Shown here: one piece after another, positions 56,372-64,000 of the stretch
How positions within the stretch are numbered: the stretch's first letter is position 1
Layout: each line of letters starts with the position of its first letter
Assembly: GCA_033763935.1 (NCBI GenBank)
Contig: JANRJO010000042.1
Location: 62,001 to 126,000, forward strand
From: DALYJJ01 sp033763935
GTDB taxonomy: Bacteria > Acidobacteriota > Terriglobia > Bryobacterales > Bryobacteraceae
Direction: 5' to 3'
DNA: 64,000 nt
The notes under the pieces: model-generated
Database searches by the model: none
What the model was told of the DNA's origin: nothing
Seen by the model: only the letters and a program-made list of their open reading frames with translations
Position numbers and translations under genes: made by a program

Positions 56372-59300
56372 TTACTGTGCTGACGCTTTCTGTTCGAGCG
56401 CCATCAATCTCTTGTTCTGAGCGCGAACCTCTTCGCCGACCAGACGGAGGGACCGCAACAGCGCGGGCCAGTCTTCCAGGTGCGTAGCGAAGATCTGTTC
56501 CATCGTCTTCTGCGTCCACTCCGGAACCGTCACGTTCAGCTGCGACGGCGCCATCTGGCAGTCATTCGCGAGCGCCGCAAAGTAGAGCAGGTTCGACTCC
56601 CAGCTCTCCGCCATGATACGGCTGGAGTAGCCCATCAGCGTCGGGAAGGTGCGCAGGTTCAGCAACTGCGGCTGATAGGTATTGGCGAGAGTCGGCTTCG
56701 GGGTGCCGAAGGCAGCCGAGATGGCCTCAGCCGATACCTCGCGGCCGGACGTGGCCGCCAGCTGCCGAACCTCTGCAATCAAGGGATCCGCCTCATTTCC
56801 GCTTTGTGCCAGTTCCAGCCCCATGAGGAAGAACTCGGACGGCATGACGTGCTCGATGGCGCTCCGCACGTCGCCCCTCTCGATGAGCTCAGCCACGCGG
56901 CGGACTCGCGCCGGCGCCGCCCGCCGGTCCAAAGAAGAAATCACCGGCTCCCGCAGCGACGGATTCAGCGCCGCCTCCGCCAGCCGGCTCTCGGCGATGC
57001 GCATGTGGAGCGAAACCCATCGCGTCTGCGCGGGCGTCACACGCCACCAGCGCGGCACTTTGGCGCTCAGCAGCATCTGCGGCACCAGGTCCCCCCAGAT
57101 CAGCGCCTGCTCGCGCGTAGGGATCAGGAAGTTCTGCTCCGCTTCGGCAAGGGCGTACGGCAGCTGCGAGAGCGAACCTACCAGGCGGCCGCCGGCGCTC
57201 GAGGGCCAGCCCGTGCCAAACACCTCGGTCGGTTTCCAGGTCTGGTGCGACCCTTGCGAGCCAATGAAATCGTGCGAACGGACAAACAGGGGATTGGTAA
57301 ACAGCACCTGCGCCCCTGGAGGAGCGTAGTGGATATAGTTGAAACCCACCAGGGTGTCACGCAGTATGGGCGCCAGCAGACCGCGCGCGTCTTTCAGCTT
57401 CGCGCCGTCCTGGCCCGCCTTCTCGATCACTGCGCGCAGGTTCATCTTCCGCTGTTCCTCGACGTGCTTCTCCGTCCAGTATCCGAAGGCGAAAGAGTTC
57501 TTCTCCACCGAGCTCAGCGAGGAGCGGGGCAGCTGGATTTCGGCGACCCGCGCGGCCAGCCGGTTGAGGAGTGCGGCGTTTAGTTTTTCGCCGCGCGAGA
57601 GGCTTTCGAGATGGTCGTCCAGGTCGAAGATGGTCTTGAGCGAAACCAGCCGCTGCGCCTCGAAAATGCGGATCATGTCCTGCACCAGGGCGTTGTGCGT
57701 GTCCACATCGACTGGCGCGGAAACGCCCGCCAACAAGTCGATCATCCGGTCCTGCACCGGGACGTTGGCCGGGCTGTTCGCGGCCTTCAGCAACGCGTTG
57801 ACGCCCGCCCGCCCGCTGTCGAAGAGCTGCCGGTTATCGTCGATTTTCGTGAATCCCGCCAGGATCTGCGATAGCGCCGCGTCCCAGCCTTCACTGGGGA
57901 TCACCCCCTGCCGCGTGAAGATCTGCCAGAGGCCGGTGAGCGCCTGCAGCGTTCCCGCCGTGTCACCCTTCAGCGCCTGGTTCCCGATGTCATCCACCGC
58001 CTTCACCGTGTCCAGGAACTGGAGAACGGTCTTGTCGGTCAGCGCCGGAGCCTCGCTGAAGATGGTGTACTGTGACCCGTAACGGCGGAACTCGCGCGCC
58101 ATGCGGTCAATCGTGGCCGGTTCCAAGTGCCGCTGCCGCACCCGGTTGATGTCGCTCAGCGCCATGAAGATCTTCAGCGGCTCGTTCTCCACAGCCTTCC
58201 GGCAGAGCGCGAACAGCGCTTCCAGGACGTCGTCAGGATCCTTCCAGCCAGTCGCCAGCTTCGTGAGCTTGCCGTCGTACTTCCCATGCGGGTGGTTGAC
58301 GAACAGGTTCTTCCAGACCTCTACCCCGCCGGGGATGTGCAGCCGGCCGTCGCGGTCGACGCGGAGGCGCGTGGTAAGCAGCATCAGGTCGGTATTGGAG
58401 CGGAACACTGGCCGCGCCGGGCCGGGGCTCGTCACCTTGCCGCGCAAGGCCGCGTAGAACCGCTTCAGCCGCCCGGGTTCCGTCAGGTAGTCGAGCGTCG
58501 GTCCCTCAATCCGCGCCAGCGCATCGTAGTAGCCCGCGAGCCAACCGTCGTCGCGCACCAGCAGCCGTTCGTAGAACACGGGCCCCTGGTCCGGGGACGC
58601 GCCCGCCAAGTCCCCCCAGGCCGCCGCCGCCCGCTGCCCGCCGGGAACGAACGCTTTGCCGCCCCGCAGCCGGAACATGCCCCCGAAGAAATCCAGAACG
58701 TGTGCGAACGCGCGAATGCGTGGCGCCGGCATCTGTTGGCGGAGGTCCTTCGCCGTCTCCGGGTCCAGTTTGGACACACCCAGATAGAGCCGGCACAGCG
58801 AGGGGTCGCCCATAAACACGTCAATAAACTCGCCCGTTTTGGCGTCCTTCTGCCCGCTCAGCCAGTACTCCGCGCCATAGAGGACGGGTACCCTCGTGGG
58901 CTTGTAGTCGTAGACGAACGGCCGGTTCGTCCGCAGCGCCTGCTCCAGTTCCGCCAGCGGGAAGCCGCTATCCATGGTCAGGAACGCGCGCGTGGCGTTG
59001 ACCGTCTCCAGCACCACCTCTGACCCGCAGCCGCCGCGCATGCGGAAACCAAGCACCCTGAGCAGGTCGGCGGTTTGCGTGGATTCGCAGGTCTCGATCT
59101 TGATCGCCTTCTCCGCCCCCGACAGCTTCTCCAATTCCCGGGCCTGCGACAGGTAGCGGAACACCAGCTTCAGGTACTCGGTCTGATCGAGAGATTCGCT
59201 CGATGCCGCTGCCTGGTAGCCGCTGGTGACGATGTTCCGCGCCAGCGCGGGCAGCAGATCCTGCGGCGAAAGGTCCGGCGACAACGCAGCCATCCGCGCG

Positions 59301-59722
59301 AACGAGCGCAGCGGGCCGGGCACGTCGATCATGGCCGCCTCGGCTGCCGCGGGCGTGGCGGGCGGCAGGCTCAGCCCTGCCCCTCCCAGCGACCGGTACG
59401 CCTCCAGCCTTCGCTCCGCCGCGTCGCGGTCGCCCGCGATCAGATCGAGCAGCGCCAGCCGGCGCGCCGTTTGCGACGCTTTCTCGCGATTGCCCGCCCG
59501 TTCCAGCACGCCGAGAAGCTTCTCGTAAACCGCTCGCGCGTCCGGATCCCGGTGTTTGTCCAGGAACTGCGCGTACGCCGCGAGCGCCTCGGCATTGTCG
59601 GGCGACGCTTGCACCGCCCTTTGCAGGGCTGAACGGGCGCTCCTCAGCTCGTCGGCCGTCTGCCCGAACCCTAGTGATGAACCCAGCAAAAGAACCGAAA
59701 GGCTGGATGCGAAGAGTCTCAT
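56372..59722 (-). CDS. Large exported protein of unknown function with N-terminal TPR-like repeats
   Basis: Protein of 1116 residues with a signal peptide (about 1-20, LLLGSSLGFGQ). Residues about 22-110 look like tetratricopeptide repeats (SPDNAEALAAYAQFLDKHRDPDARAVYEKLL); the remainder is mostly helical with no domain I recognise and several Gly/Pro-rich loops. It is encoded upstream of a VWA protein and codon use matches the neighbourhood. A lineage-specific envelope protein is the best guess. An inverted repeat at 59750-59767, 28 bases before its start, may control it. Confidence 0.75.
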   Translation of the reverse strand: MRLFASSLSVLLLGSSLGFGQTADELRSARSALQRAVQASPDNAEALAAYAQFLDKHRDPDARAVYEKLLGVLERAGNREKASQTARRLALLDLIAGDRDAAERRLEAYRSLGGAGLSLPPATPAAAEAAMIDVPGPLRSFARMAALSPDLSPQDLLPALARNIVTSGYQAAASSESLDQTEYLKLVFRYLSQARELEKLSGAEKAIKIETCESTQTADLLRVLGFRMRGGCGSEVVLETVNATRAFLTMDSGFPLAELEQALRTNRPFVYDYKPTRVPVLYGAEYWLSGQKDAKTGEFIDVFMGDPSLCRLYLGVSKLDPETAKDLRQQMPAPRIRAFAHVLDFFGGMFRLRGGKAFVPGGQRAAAAWGDLAGASPDQGPVFYERLLVRDDGWLAGYYDALARIEGPTLDYLTEPGRLKRFYAALRGKVTSPGPARPVFRSNTDLMLLTTRLRVDRDGRLHIPGGVEVWKNLFVNHPHGKYDGKLTKLATGWKDPDDVLEALFALCRKAVENEPLKIFMALSDINRVRQRHLEPATIDRMAREFRRYGSQYTIFSEAPALTDKTVLQFLDTVKAVDDIGNQALKGDTAGTLQALTGLWQIFTRQGVIPSEGWDAALSQILAGFTKIDDNRQLFDSGRAGVNALLKAANSPANVPVQDRMIDLLAGVSAPVDVDTHNALVQDMIRIFEAQRLVSLKTIFDLDDHLESLSRGEKLNAALLNRLAARVAEIQLPRSSLSSVEKNSFAFGYWTEKHVEEQRKMNLRAVIEKAGQDGAKLKDARGLLAPILRDTLVGFNYIHYAPPGAQVLFTNPLFVRSHDFIGSQGSHQTWKPTEVFGTGWPSSAGGRLVGSLSQLPYALAEAEQNFLIPTREQALIWGDLVPQMLLSAKVPRWWRVTPAQTRWVSLHMRIAESRLAEAALNPSLREPVISSLDRRAAPARVRRVAELIERGDVRSAIEHVMPSEFFLMGLELAQSGNEADPLIAEVRQLAATSGREVSAEAISAAFGTPKPTLANTYQPQLLNLRTFPTLMGYSSRIMAESWESNLLYFAALANDCQMAPSQLNVTVPEWTQKTMEQIFATHLEDWPALLRSLRLVGEEVRAQNKRLMALEQKASAQ

Positions 59723-59749
59723 GAGTCCTCACCCTCTCCTTCGCCTACT

Positions 59750-59767
59750 TGGTAGAAAAGTCTACCA
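59750..59767. promoter_or_regulatory. Inverted repeat, candidate operator
   Basis: TGGTAGAAAAGTCTACCA: 7-base arms with a 4-base spacer, in the divergent region 59723-59917. It overlaps a second pair CTAC-TTG-GTAG at 59745-59755, giving three regularly spaced half-sites as in BlaI/MecI-type operators. Confidence 0.45.
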
Positions 59768-59904
59768 CCGCGAGAGCGCCCGTGCGGCAAGGTTCTGCTC
59801 GAAACCCCGGGCAGGGGTCGTTAATTCTGAGCCGCACACGGCCACTTGGTCTTCTGGACGCCGCACTCCGCCGGACAATACCAGAAAAACAAGGCCCCGG
59901 GCGG

Positions 59905-59910
59905 TAGAAT
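59905..59910 (+). promoter_or_regulatory. -10-like hexamer for a leaderless Gfo/Idh transcript
   Basis: TAGAAT, five of six to consensus, ends 7 bases before the ATG at 59918 and no ribosome-binding site is present. Confidence 0.45.
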
Positions 59911-59917
59911 CCCTGTG

Positions 59918-60850
59918 ATGAAGAGGCTGTCCGTCCTATTACTGTCCCTGTCGCCGTTTTGTAGCGTTGCGGCTCCCATCCGCCTGGGCATCATTGGCGC
60001 CGATACGTCTCATGCCCCTGCCCTGGCCAGACTGCTCGCCAACCACCCCGATGCGCGCGTGGTCGCCGCCTTCAAAGGCGGCAGCCCCGACGTGGAGGCC
60101 AGCCGTACCCGCGTCGACCGATTCGCCGAGGAGTTGAAGTCGCAGTATGGCGTCCGGCTCGTCGGTTCCATCGACGAACTGCTCCAGGAGGTGGACGGTG
60201 TCCTCCTGTTGAGTGTGGACGGCCGGAGGCACCTGGAACAGGCGCGGAAGGCCTTCGCTGCAAAGAAGCCGGTGTTCATTGACAAGCCGCTGGCGTCGCG
60301 CTGGCCGGATGTGGAGGAGATCGCTCGGGCAGCGGGCGGCATTCCCTGGTTCACCTCGTCCGCTCTACGCTACGGCGCGCTGGCGGCCATGAAGTCGCCC
60401 GGCGCCGCCGGATACGTAGTCTGGGCGCCGGCCCCCTTCGAAGAACACCACGAGATGGACCTCTCCTGGTACGGCATCCACGGTGTGGAACTCCTGTTCA
60501 CTCTGATGGGGACCGGCTGCGAGGAGGTGACCCGCGTGGCGTCTAAGGACGCCGACGTGGTGGTGGGGCGGTGGCGCGACGGGCGGCTCGGTACCGTCCA
60601 ACTCCGGCGGCCGGAGAGCGATTATGGGGTCCTCGTGTTCGAAGGCAAGGGATTTCGCGCCAGCGACCCGAAGGCCCGCGCCGTCGACTACGCACCGCTC
60701 CTCGAGGCCATCGTCGGCTTCTTCAAGACCGGCCGGCCCCCGGTGCCGAACGAGGAGTCGCTCGAGATCTTCGCCTTCATTGAGGCCGCCCAACGCAGCA
60801 AAGCCGCCGGCGGTACGCCGGTTCGCCTCCCTGTCGCGAAACTGCGATAG
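59918..60850 (+). CDS. Gfo/Idh/MocA family protein, exported
   Basis: Oxidoreductase-fold protein of 310 residues with a Sec-type signal (MKRLSVLLLSLSPFCSVAA). The Rossmann motif is GIIGADTSHAPALA rather than the usual G-x-G-x2-G, and the EKP motif appears as IDKPLASRW (Lys kept). It is shorter than typical members, so it may have lost part of the catalytic domain. First gene of the cluster with the TIM-barrel protein (22 bases downstream) and a second Gfo/Idh enzyme. ATG 59918 is used; the frame is open upstream. Confidence 0.78.
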   Translation: MKRLSVLLLSLSPFCSVAAPIRLGIIGADTSHAPALARLLANHPDARVVAAFKGGSPDVEASRTRVDRFAEELKSQYGVRLVGSIDELLQEVDGVLLLSVDGRRHLEQARKAFAAKKPVFIDKPLASRWPDVEEIARAAGGIPWFTSSALRYGALAAMKSPGAAGYVVWAPAPFEEHHEMDLSWYGIHGVELLFTLMGTGCEEVTRVASKDADVVVGRWRDGRLGTVQLRRPESDYGVLVFEGKGFRASDPKARAVDYAPLLEAIVGFFKTGRPPVPNEESLEIFAFIEAAQRSKAAGGTPVRLPVAKLR

Positions 60851-60862
60851 ACTCGGCCCGAG

Positions 60863-61759
60863 ATGGGCACCACTAGAAGAGAAGTCATCGCGGGCGCCTT
60901 AGGCGCTGGTCTGATGTCCGCAGCCGCCGCAGAGCATCGCGTTTCGCTGGCGTCCTGGTCGATGAGCCGCAGCTTCTTCGCCGGTAAGTGGAAGCTGCTC
61001 GAACTACCGGCAATCCTGAGAAACAAACTCGGCATCCTGGGGTTGGAGTACGTCAACCAGTTCTTTGAAAACCCGACGCTCCAGTACCTCGGCAAGCTGA
61101 AGAAGGCGTGTGCGGATAACGGCGTGGACGGGTACCTCTTGATGGTGGACCTGGAAGGCGCTACGGCGGCCATCGACGCGACCGAGCGGCGGCAGGCCGA
61201 GCGCGCCCATCGCAAATGGGTGGACGCCGCGCACTACCTCGGCTGCAAGTTCGTCCGCTGCAACCTCTACGGAGGTCTGGAGGACTGGAAGCAGGACAAG
61301 GACCTGGTGAAACGGGGCGCGGAAACAATGCGCAACCTCGCCGAGTATGCGAAGGGTTCCGGAGTGCAGATCCTGGTGGAGAACCACGGGCGCGCCTCCT
61401 CCGATCCCGACATTCTCGTGTCCCTGGTGAAGACCGTCGCCCACCCGGACTTCGCGCTCCTGGTCGACTTGGGCAACTGGAATCGCGGCGACGACCGGTA
61501 CGCTGCGGTGAAGAAGACCTTGCCCTACGGCCGCGCAATCAGCGTCAAGGGCACCTGGGGTGCGAAAGTGGAGCCCGACTTCGACATGGAGAAACTGGTG
61601 CGCACCGCCCTCGAAGGCGGCTACAAGGGCTGGTGGGGGATCGAGCAGGGCCCCTGGGGCGCGGAGAAGATCGCACCCGACGAGATCATGAGCCGTGAGG
61701 CGCAGACCATCGGCGAAGTGAAGACTCTCATTCAGCGGGTGACAGGAGCGCAGTCATGA
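60863..61759 (+). CDS. TIM-barrel sugar isomerase/epimerase-like protein, Tat-exported
   Basis: AP-endonuclease-2/xylose-isomerase-like TIM barrel of 298 residues with a twin-arginine type N-terminus (TTRREVIAGALGAGLMSAAAA). Barrel landmarks: LGILGLEYVN, CKFVRCNLYGG, ILVENHGRASSDPD (metal Glu) and LLVDLGNWNRGDD. It would isomerise or epimerise a sugar or keto-sugar in the envelope. Its stop overlaps the start of the next Gfo/Idh gene (ATGA), suggesting a short periplasmic sugar pathway. Confidence 0.83.
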   Translation: MGTTRREVIAGALGAGLMSAAAAEHRVSLASWSMSRSFFAGKWKLLELPAILRNKLGILGLEYVNQFFENPTLQYLGKLKKACADNGVDGYLLMVDLEGATAAIDATERRQAERAHRKWVDAAHYLGCKFVRCNLYGGLEDWKQDKDLVKRGAETMRNLAEYAKGSGVQILVENHGRASSDPDILVSLVKTVAHPDFALLVDLGNWNRGDDRYAAVKKTLPYGRAISVKGTWGAKVEPDFDMEKLVRTALEGGYKGWWGIEQGPWGAEKIAPDEIMSREAQTIGEVKTLIQRVTGAQS

Positions 61760-63246
61760 TTACCAGGCGAGAGTTTGCGGGCGCTGGTTTGTTCATTCTG
61801 CCGCGCGCCACCGTGGGAGCGTTTGCCGGCCAGGTCGCGCCGAGCGATCGCGTTACGCTGGCTGCCATCGGCATGGGCCGGCAAGGCACCGCCATCAGCA
61901 TGGACCTGCTGCTCAAGCCACAAGTGCAGATGGTGGCCGTATGCGACTGCAATCGCGCGAGCAAGGACTACGTCGAATACGGCAAGAACGCACTGTTGAA
62001 GCAGGCCCGCGAGACGCTCGGAACCGGCTTCGAAGGCTGGGCCGAGGACCTCGCTTCGCCGGGCGATGCCCTACTGACGCAACAGTTCAAGACCAGCCTC
62101 GGCTTCGGCGGCAGAGAGCCGGCGAAGCGTTTGGTGGAGGCGTACTACGGGCAGGCCAAGCGCTCCGGCAACTATCGGGGCTGCAATGCCTATGCCGACT
62201 TCCGGGAACTGCTGGAGAAGGAAAGCGGCCTGGACGCGGTCTATGTAGCGACCCCCGATCACTGGCACGCTCCGATCTCCATCGCCGCGATGCGCAAAAA
62301 GAAGCATGTGCTGTGCCAGAAGCCGATGACCCACGCCATCGGTGAGGCGCGGCGCATGGCGGCCGTGGCGCGTGAGACGGGCGTGGCCACGTCGGTAACG
62401 GTGAACAACCCGTCGATTCCAGAATCGAAGACTATCGCCGAATGGATCGCCGGCGGGGCAATCGGACGCGTGCGGGAGGTGCACAACTGGTCGACTCGGC
62501 CGTTCTGGCCGCAGGGCGTCGCACGGCCCAAGGATACACCGCCCGTGCCGGAAGGCTTCGACTGGAACATGTGGGTGGGCCCGGCGCCGGAGCGGCCGTA
62601 CCATCCCTCCTACCAGCCGTTCTCCTGGCGCGGCTGGCTGGACTTCGGCTGCGGTTCGTTCGGAGACATGGGCTGCTACAGCTTCGCCGGCCTCTTCAAG
62701 ATCCTGAATCTGACGCCGCCGGTTTCCGTGGAGGCCACCACCAGCGAATCGTTCGCCGAGACGTACCCGAAGGCGTCGCTGGTCCATCTGACGTTCAAGG
62801 ACGGAATGCGGCTGAGCTGGTACGACGGCGGGTTGAAGCCGCCGCGCCCGGCCGGGCTTTCGGAGGCGGACGAGCGCCAGTTCTCACGAGGCCAGGAAGG
62901 CGTGCTGTACGTGGGCGAGAAGGGTCTCATCCTTGGCGGCTTCAACGGCGATAACCCGCGCTTGATCCCGTCGAACGAGCGCTTCGCTCCTGCGCCGCGC
63001 CGCGATCCGCGCGACCGTACGGACCATGCCATTGACCAGTGGCTGGCCGCGTGTAAAGGCGGGCCGAAGCCCGTCGCCAACTTCGAAACGCAGGCCCCGG
63101 TAACGGAGGCGCTCCTGCTCGGCTGCCTTTCGCAACGCATGCCCGGCGAGAAACTCCTGTGGGACAGCGCCGCGCTCAAGGTCACCAGCAACGCCGCCGC
63201 GAACAACTACATCGATCCGCCCTACCGCGGTGATTGGGCGCGCTAG
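61756..63246 (+). CDS. Tat-exported Gfo/Idh/MocA family oxidoreductase
   Basis: Oxidoreductase of 496 residues with Tat signal (MITRREFAGAGLF), Rossmann motif GMGRQGTAIS, ATPDHWHAPISIAAM and CQKPMTHAIGEAR, where the usual Glu of EKP is Gln. The C-terminal domain carries DFGCGSFGDMGCYSF and the metal/substrate-type His residues of this exported subgroup. Homologous in layout to the protein at 28-1383. Translationally coupled to the TIM-barrel gene; stop codons overlap with the convergent DUF1501 gene. Confidence 0.88.
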   Translation: MITRREFAGAGLFILPRATVGAFAGQVAPSDRVTLAAIGMGRQGTAISMDLLLKPQVQMVAVCDCNRASKDYVEYGKNALLKQARETLGTGFEGWAEDLASPGDALLTQQFKTSLGFGGREPAKRLVEAYYGQAKRSGNYRGCNAYADFRELLEKESGLDAVYVATPDHWHAPISIAAMRKKKHVLCQKPMTHAIGEARRMAAVARETGVATSVTVNNPSIPESKTIAEWIAGGAIGRVREVHNWSTRPFWPQGVARPKDTPPVPEGFDWNMWVGPAPERPYHPSYQPFSWRGWLDFGCGSFGDMGCYSFAGLFKILNLTPPVSVEATTSESFAETYPKASLVHLTFKDGMRLSWYDGGLKPPRPAGLSEADERQFSRGQEGVLYVGEKGLILGGFNGDNPRLIPSNERFAPAPRRDPRDRTDHAIDQWLAACKGGPKPVANFETQAPVTEALLLGCLSQRMPGEKLLWDSAALKVTSNAAANNYIDPPYRGDWAR

Positions 63247-64000
63247 GAAAGCAACGCGCGAACCGCTTCGCCCTTGCCGTCCTTCGTCACGTAGACCGGA
63301 CGTTGTTCGATCACCACGCCCGCGTTCGCCGCAATTCCCATCGCTGCGAACAGCGTCGCGTGCAGGTCCGTAATCGTCACGGGATCCTTTACGATGCTGC
63401 ACGGCCTTTCGTTCGCCGTCTCGCCGTACACCAGGCCCTTCTTAAACCCGCCGCCAAAGATCAGCACGGAGCCAGCCTCCGTGAAGTGCCGGTGCATGCC
63501 GTAATGTTGGGGCGAGGTCATCCGCTCGGGCTGCGTTACCTGTTCCTTCACTTCCTTGCCGGGCTTGCCCTCGGTCATCATGTCGCGGCCGAACTCGCTC
63601 GCCAGCACCACGATCGTTCGCGACAGCAGCCCGCGCTCGTCGAGGTCGCGCACCAACTGCGCAATCGGCCGGTCGATCTGCGCCTTCATCGCCTTCGCCC
63701 GCTCGTGCCCGTTCTCGTGCGTGTCCCAATGGCGGAAGGGGATGTACTCCGAGGAGATCTCGATAAAGCGAGCGCCCGCTTCCGTCAAGCGTCGCGCCAG
63801 CAGGCACCCCAGGCCGAAGCGGCCGGTGTTGTACGCCTCGAACGAGGCCTTCGGCTCGAGCGTCAGATCGAACGCCTTGGCCGCCGGCGAGCGCAGCAAC
63901 CGGTCCGCGTTCTCCATGGATCGCAACAGCGATTCCCGCTGGTAATCGCTCGCGCCGCGCAGCGCCGGGTTCGATTCCACCATCTTACGGTAGAGCCCAT
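63243..64000 (-). CDS. DUF1501 (sulfatase-like) protein, 5' end outside the window
   Basis: C-terminal 250 or so residues of a DUF1501 protein; the frame stays open to the window edge (GLYRKMVESNPALRG before the first internal Met), so the start lies beyond 64000. Landmarks: RFGLGCLLARRLTEAGARFIE, HWDTHENGHERAK, VVLASEFGRD, MHRHFTEAGSVLIFGGGFKKGLVYG and VTITDLHATLFAAMGI. The family is alkaline-phosphatase/sulfatase-like and usually Tat-exported with a DUF1800-type partner. Convergent with the Gfo/Idh gene, four-base overlap. Confidence 0.88.
   Translation of the reverse strand, partial: GLYRKMVESNPALRGASDYQRESLLRSMENADRLLRSPAAKAFDLTLEPKASFEAYNTGRFGLGCLLARRLTEAGARFIEISSEYIPFRHWDTHENGHERAKAMKAQIDRPIAQLVRDLDERGLLSRTIVVLASEFGRDMMTEGKPGKEVKEQVTQPERMTSPQHYGMHRHFTEAGSVLIFGGGFKKGLVYGETANERPCSIVKDPVTITDLHATLFAAMGIAANAGVVIEQRPVYVTKDGKGEAVRALLS

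Overview
This 64 kb window is GC-rich, gene-dense bacterial chromosome and almost certainly comes from an Acidobacteriota of the Solibacter/Bryobacterales type. The evidence is the set of lineage-typical families: two proteins with the C-terminal Solibacter-type domain (TIGR03437), two acidobacterial VWA-domain proteins (TIGR03436), a PadR regulator coupled to an 883-residue ADOP-type duplicated permease, BNR-repeat 'sortilin-like' exoproteins, Tat-exported Gfo/Idh/MocA oxidoreductases, a DUF1501 protein, and a tmRNA whose tag reads ANQQFAYAA. No rRNA, tRNA, CRISPR array, prophage or intact insertion sequence was found.

Layout. 0-4.2 kb (minus strand): a Tat-type Gfo/Idh oxidoreductase and two tandem paralogous Reeler-domain secreted proteins. 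4.4-15.8 kb (plus): a TPR exoprotein, a rhomboid protease, a VWA protein, a response-regulator receiver, a GH3 glycosidase, a metal-dependent hydrolase coupled to a GT-C membrane protein, a LolA-like exoprotein and a large BNR-repeat protein. 15.8-21.5 kb (minus): an unknown protein, an M28 peptidase with PDZ, a DsbA-like thioredoxin, and an altronate/galactarate dehydratase coupled to an exported HIT-like protein. 21.5-29.9 kb: an ArnT-type glycosyltransferase, a lipoprotein, a stand-alone ClpB-D2-like ATPase with an SDR, then the tightly coupled haem operon (CcsA/HemX-like, hemA, hemC, hemD). 29.9-35.3 kb: ADOP permease with its PadR regulator, an SDR coupled to an HtrA protease, and a mini zinc-finger protein.

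The 609-base intergenic region 35274-35882 is the most unusual part. It carries two copies of a structured element that reads best as a sibling pair of minus-strand small RNAs with their own terminators. It also has two perfect, inverted DnaA-box 9-mers and a strong inverted repeat.

35.9-51.6 kb: small membrane and beta-sandwich proteins, a TPR Ser/Thr kinase, an overlooked 45-residue membrane peptide with a consensus promoter, a CCA nucleotidyltransferase, an APC permease with a C-terminal soluble domain, a zinc-ribbon protein, a HlyD-type adaptor, class I fumarase, a possible lysozyme-like protein, a RelE-type toxin-antitoxin pair, the HtrA-coaE operon, folD, a second APC permease, and an isoaspartyl methyltransferase that appears to be exported. 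51.7-52.6 kb: a DUF29 remnant, a GIY-YIG gene and a hairpin array abutting the 3' end of ssrA. 52.6-64 kb: an alcohol dehydrogenase with SRPBCC proteins, a second VWA protein with an 1116-residue partner, and a sugar-catabolic cluster (Gfo/Idh, TIM-barrel isomerase, Gfo/Idh) convergent with a DUF1501 gene that runs off the window.

Several plus-strand genes have a -10-like hexamer only 5-9 bases before the start codon and no Shine-Dalgarno sequence, which suggests leaderless transcripts. Product calls rest on recognised motifs in the translated sequence; no database search was run.
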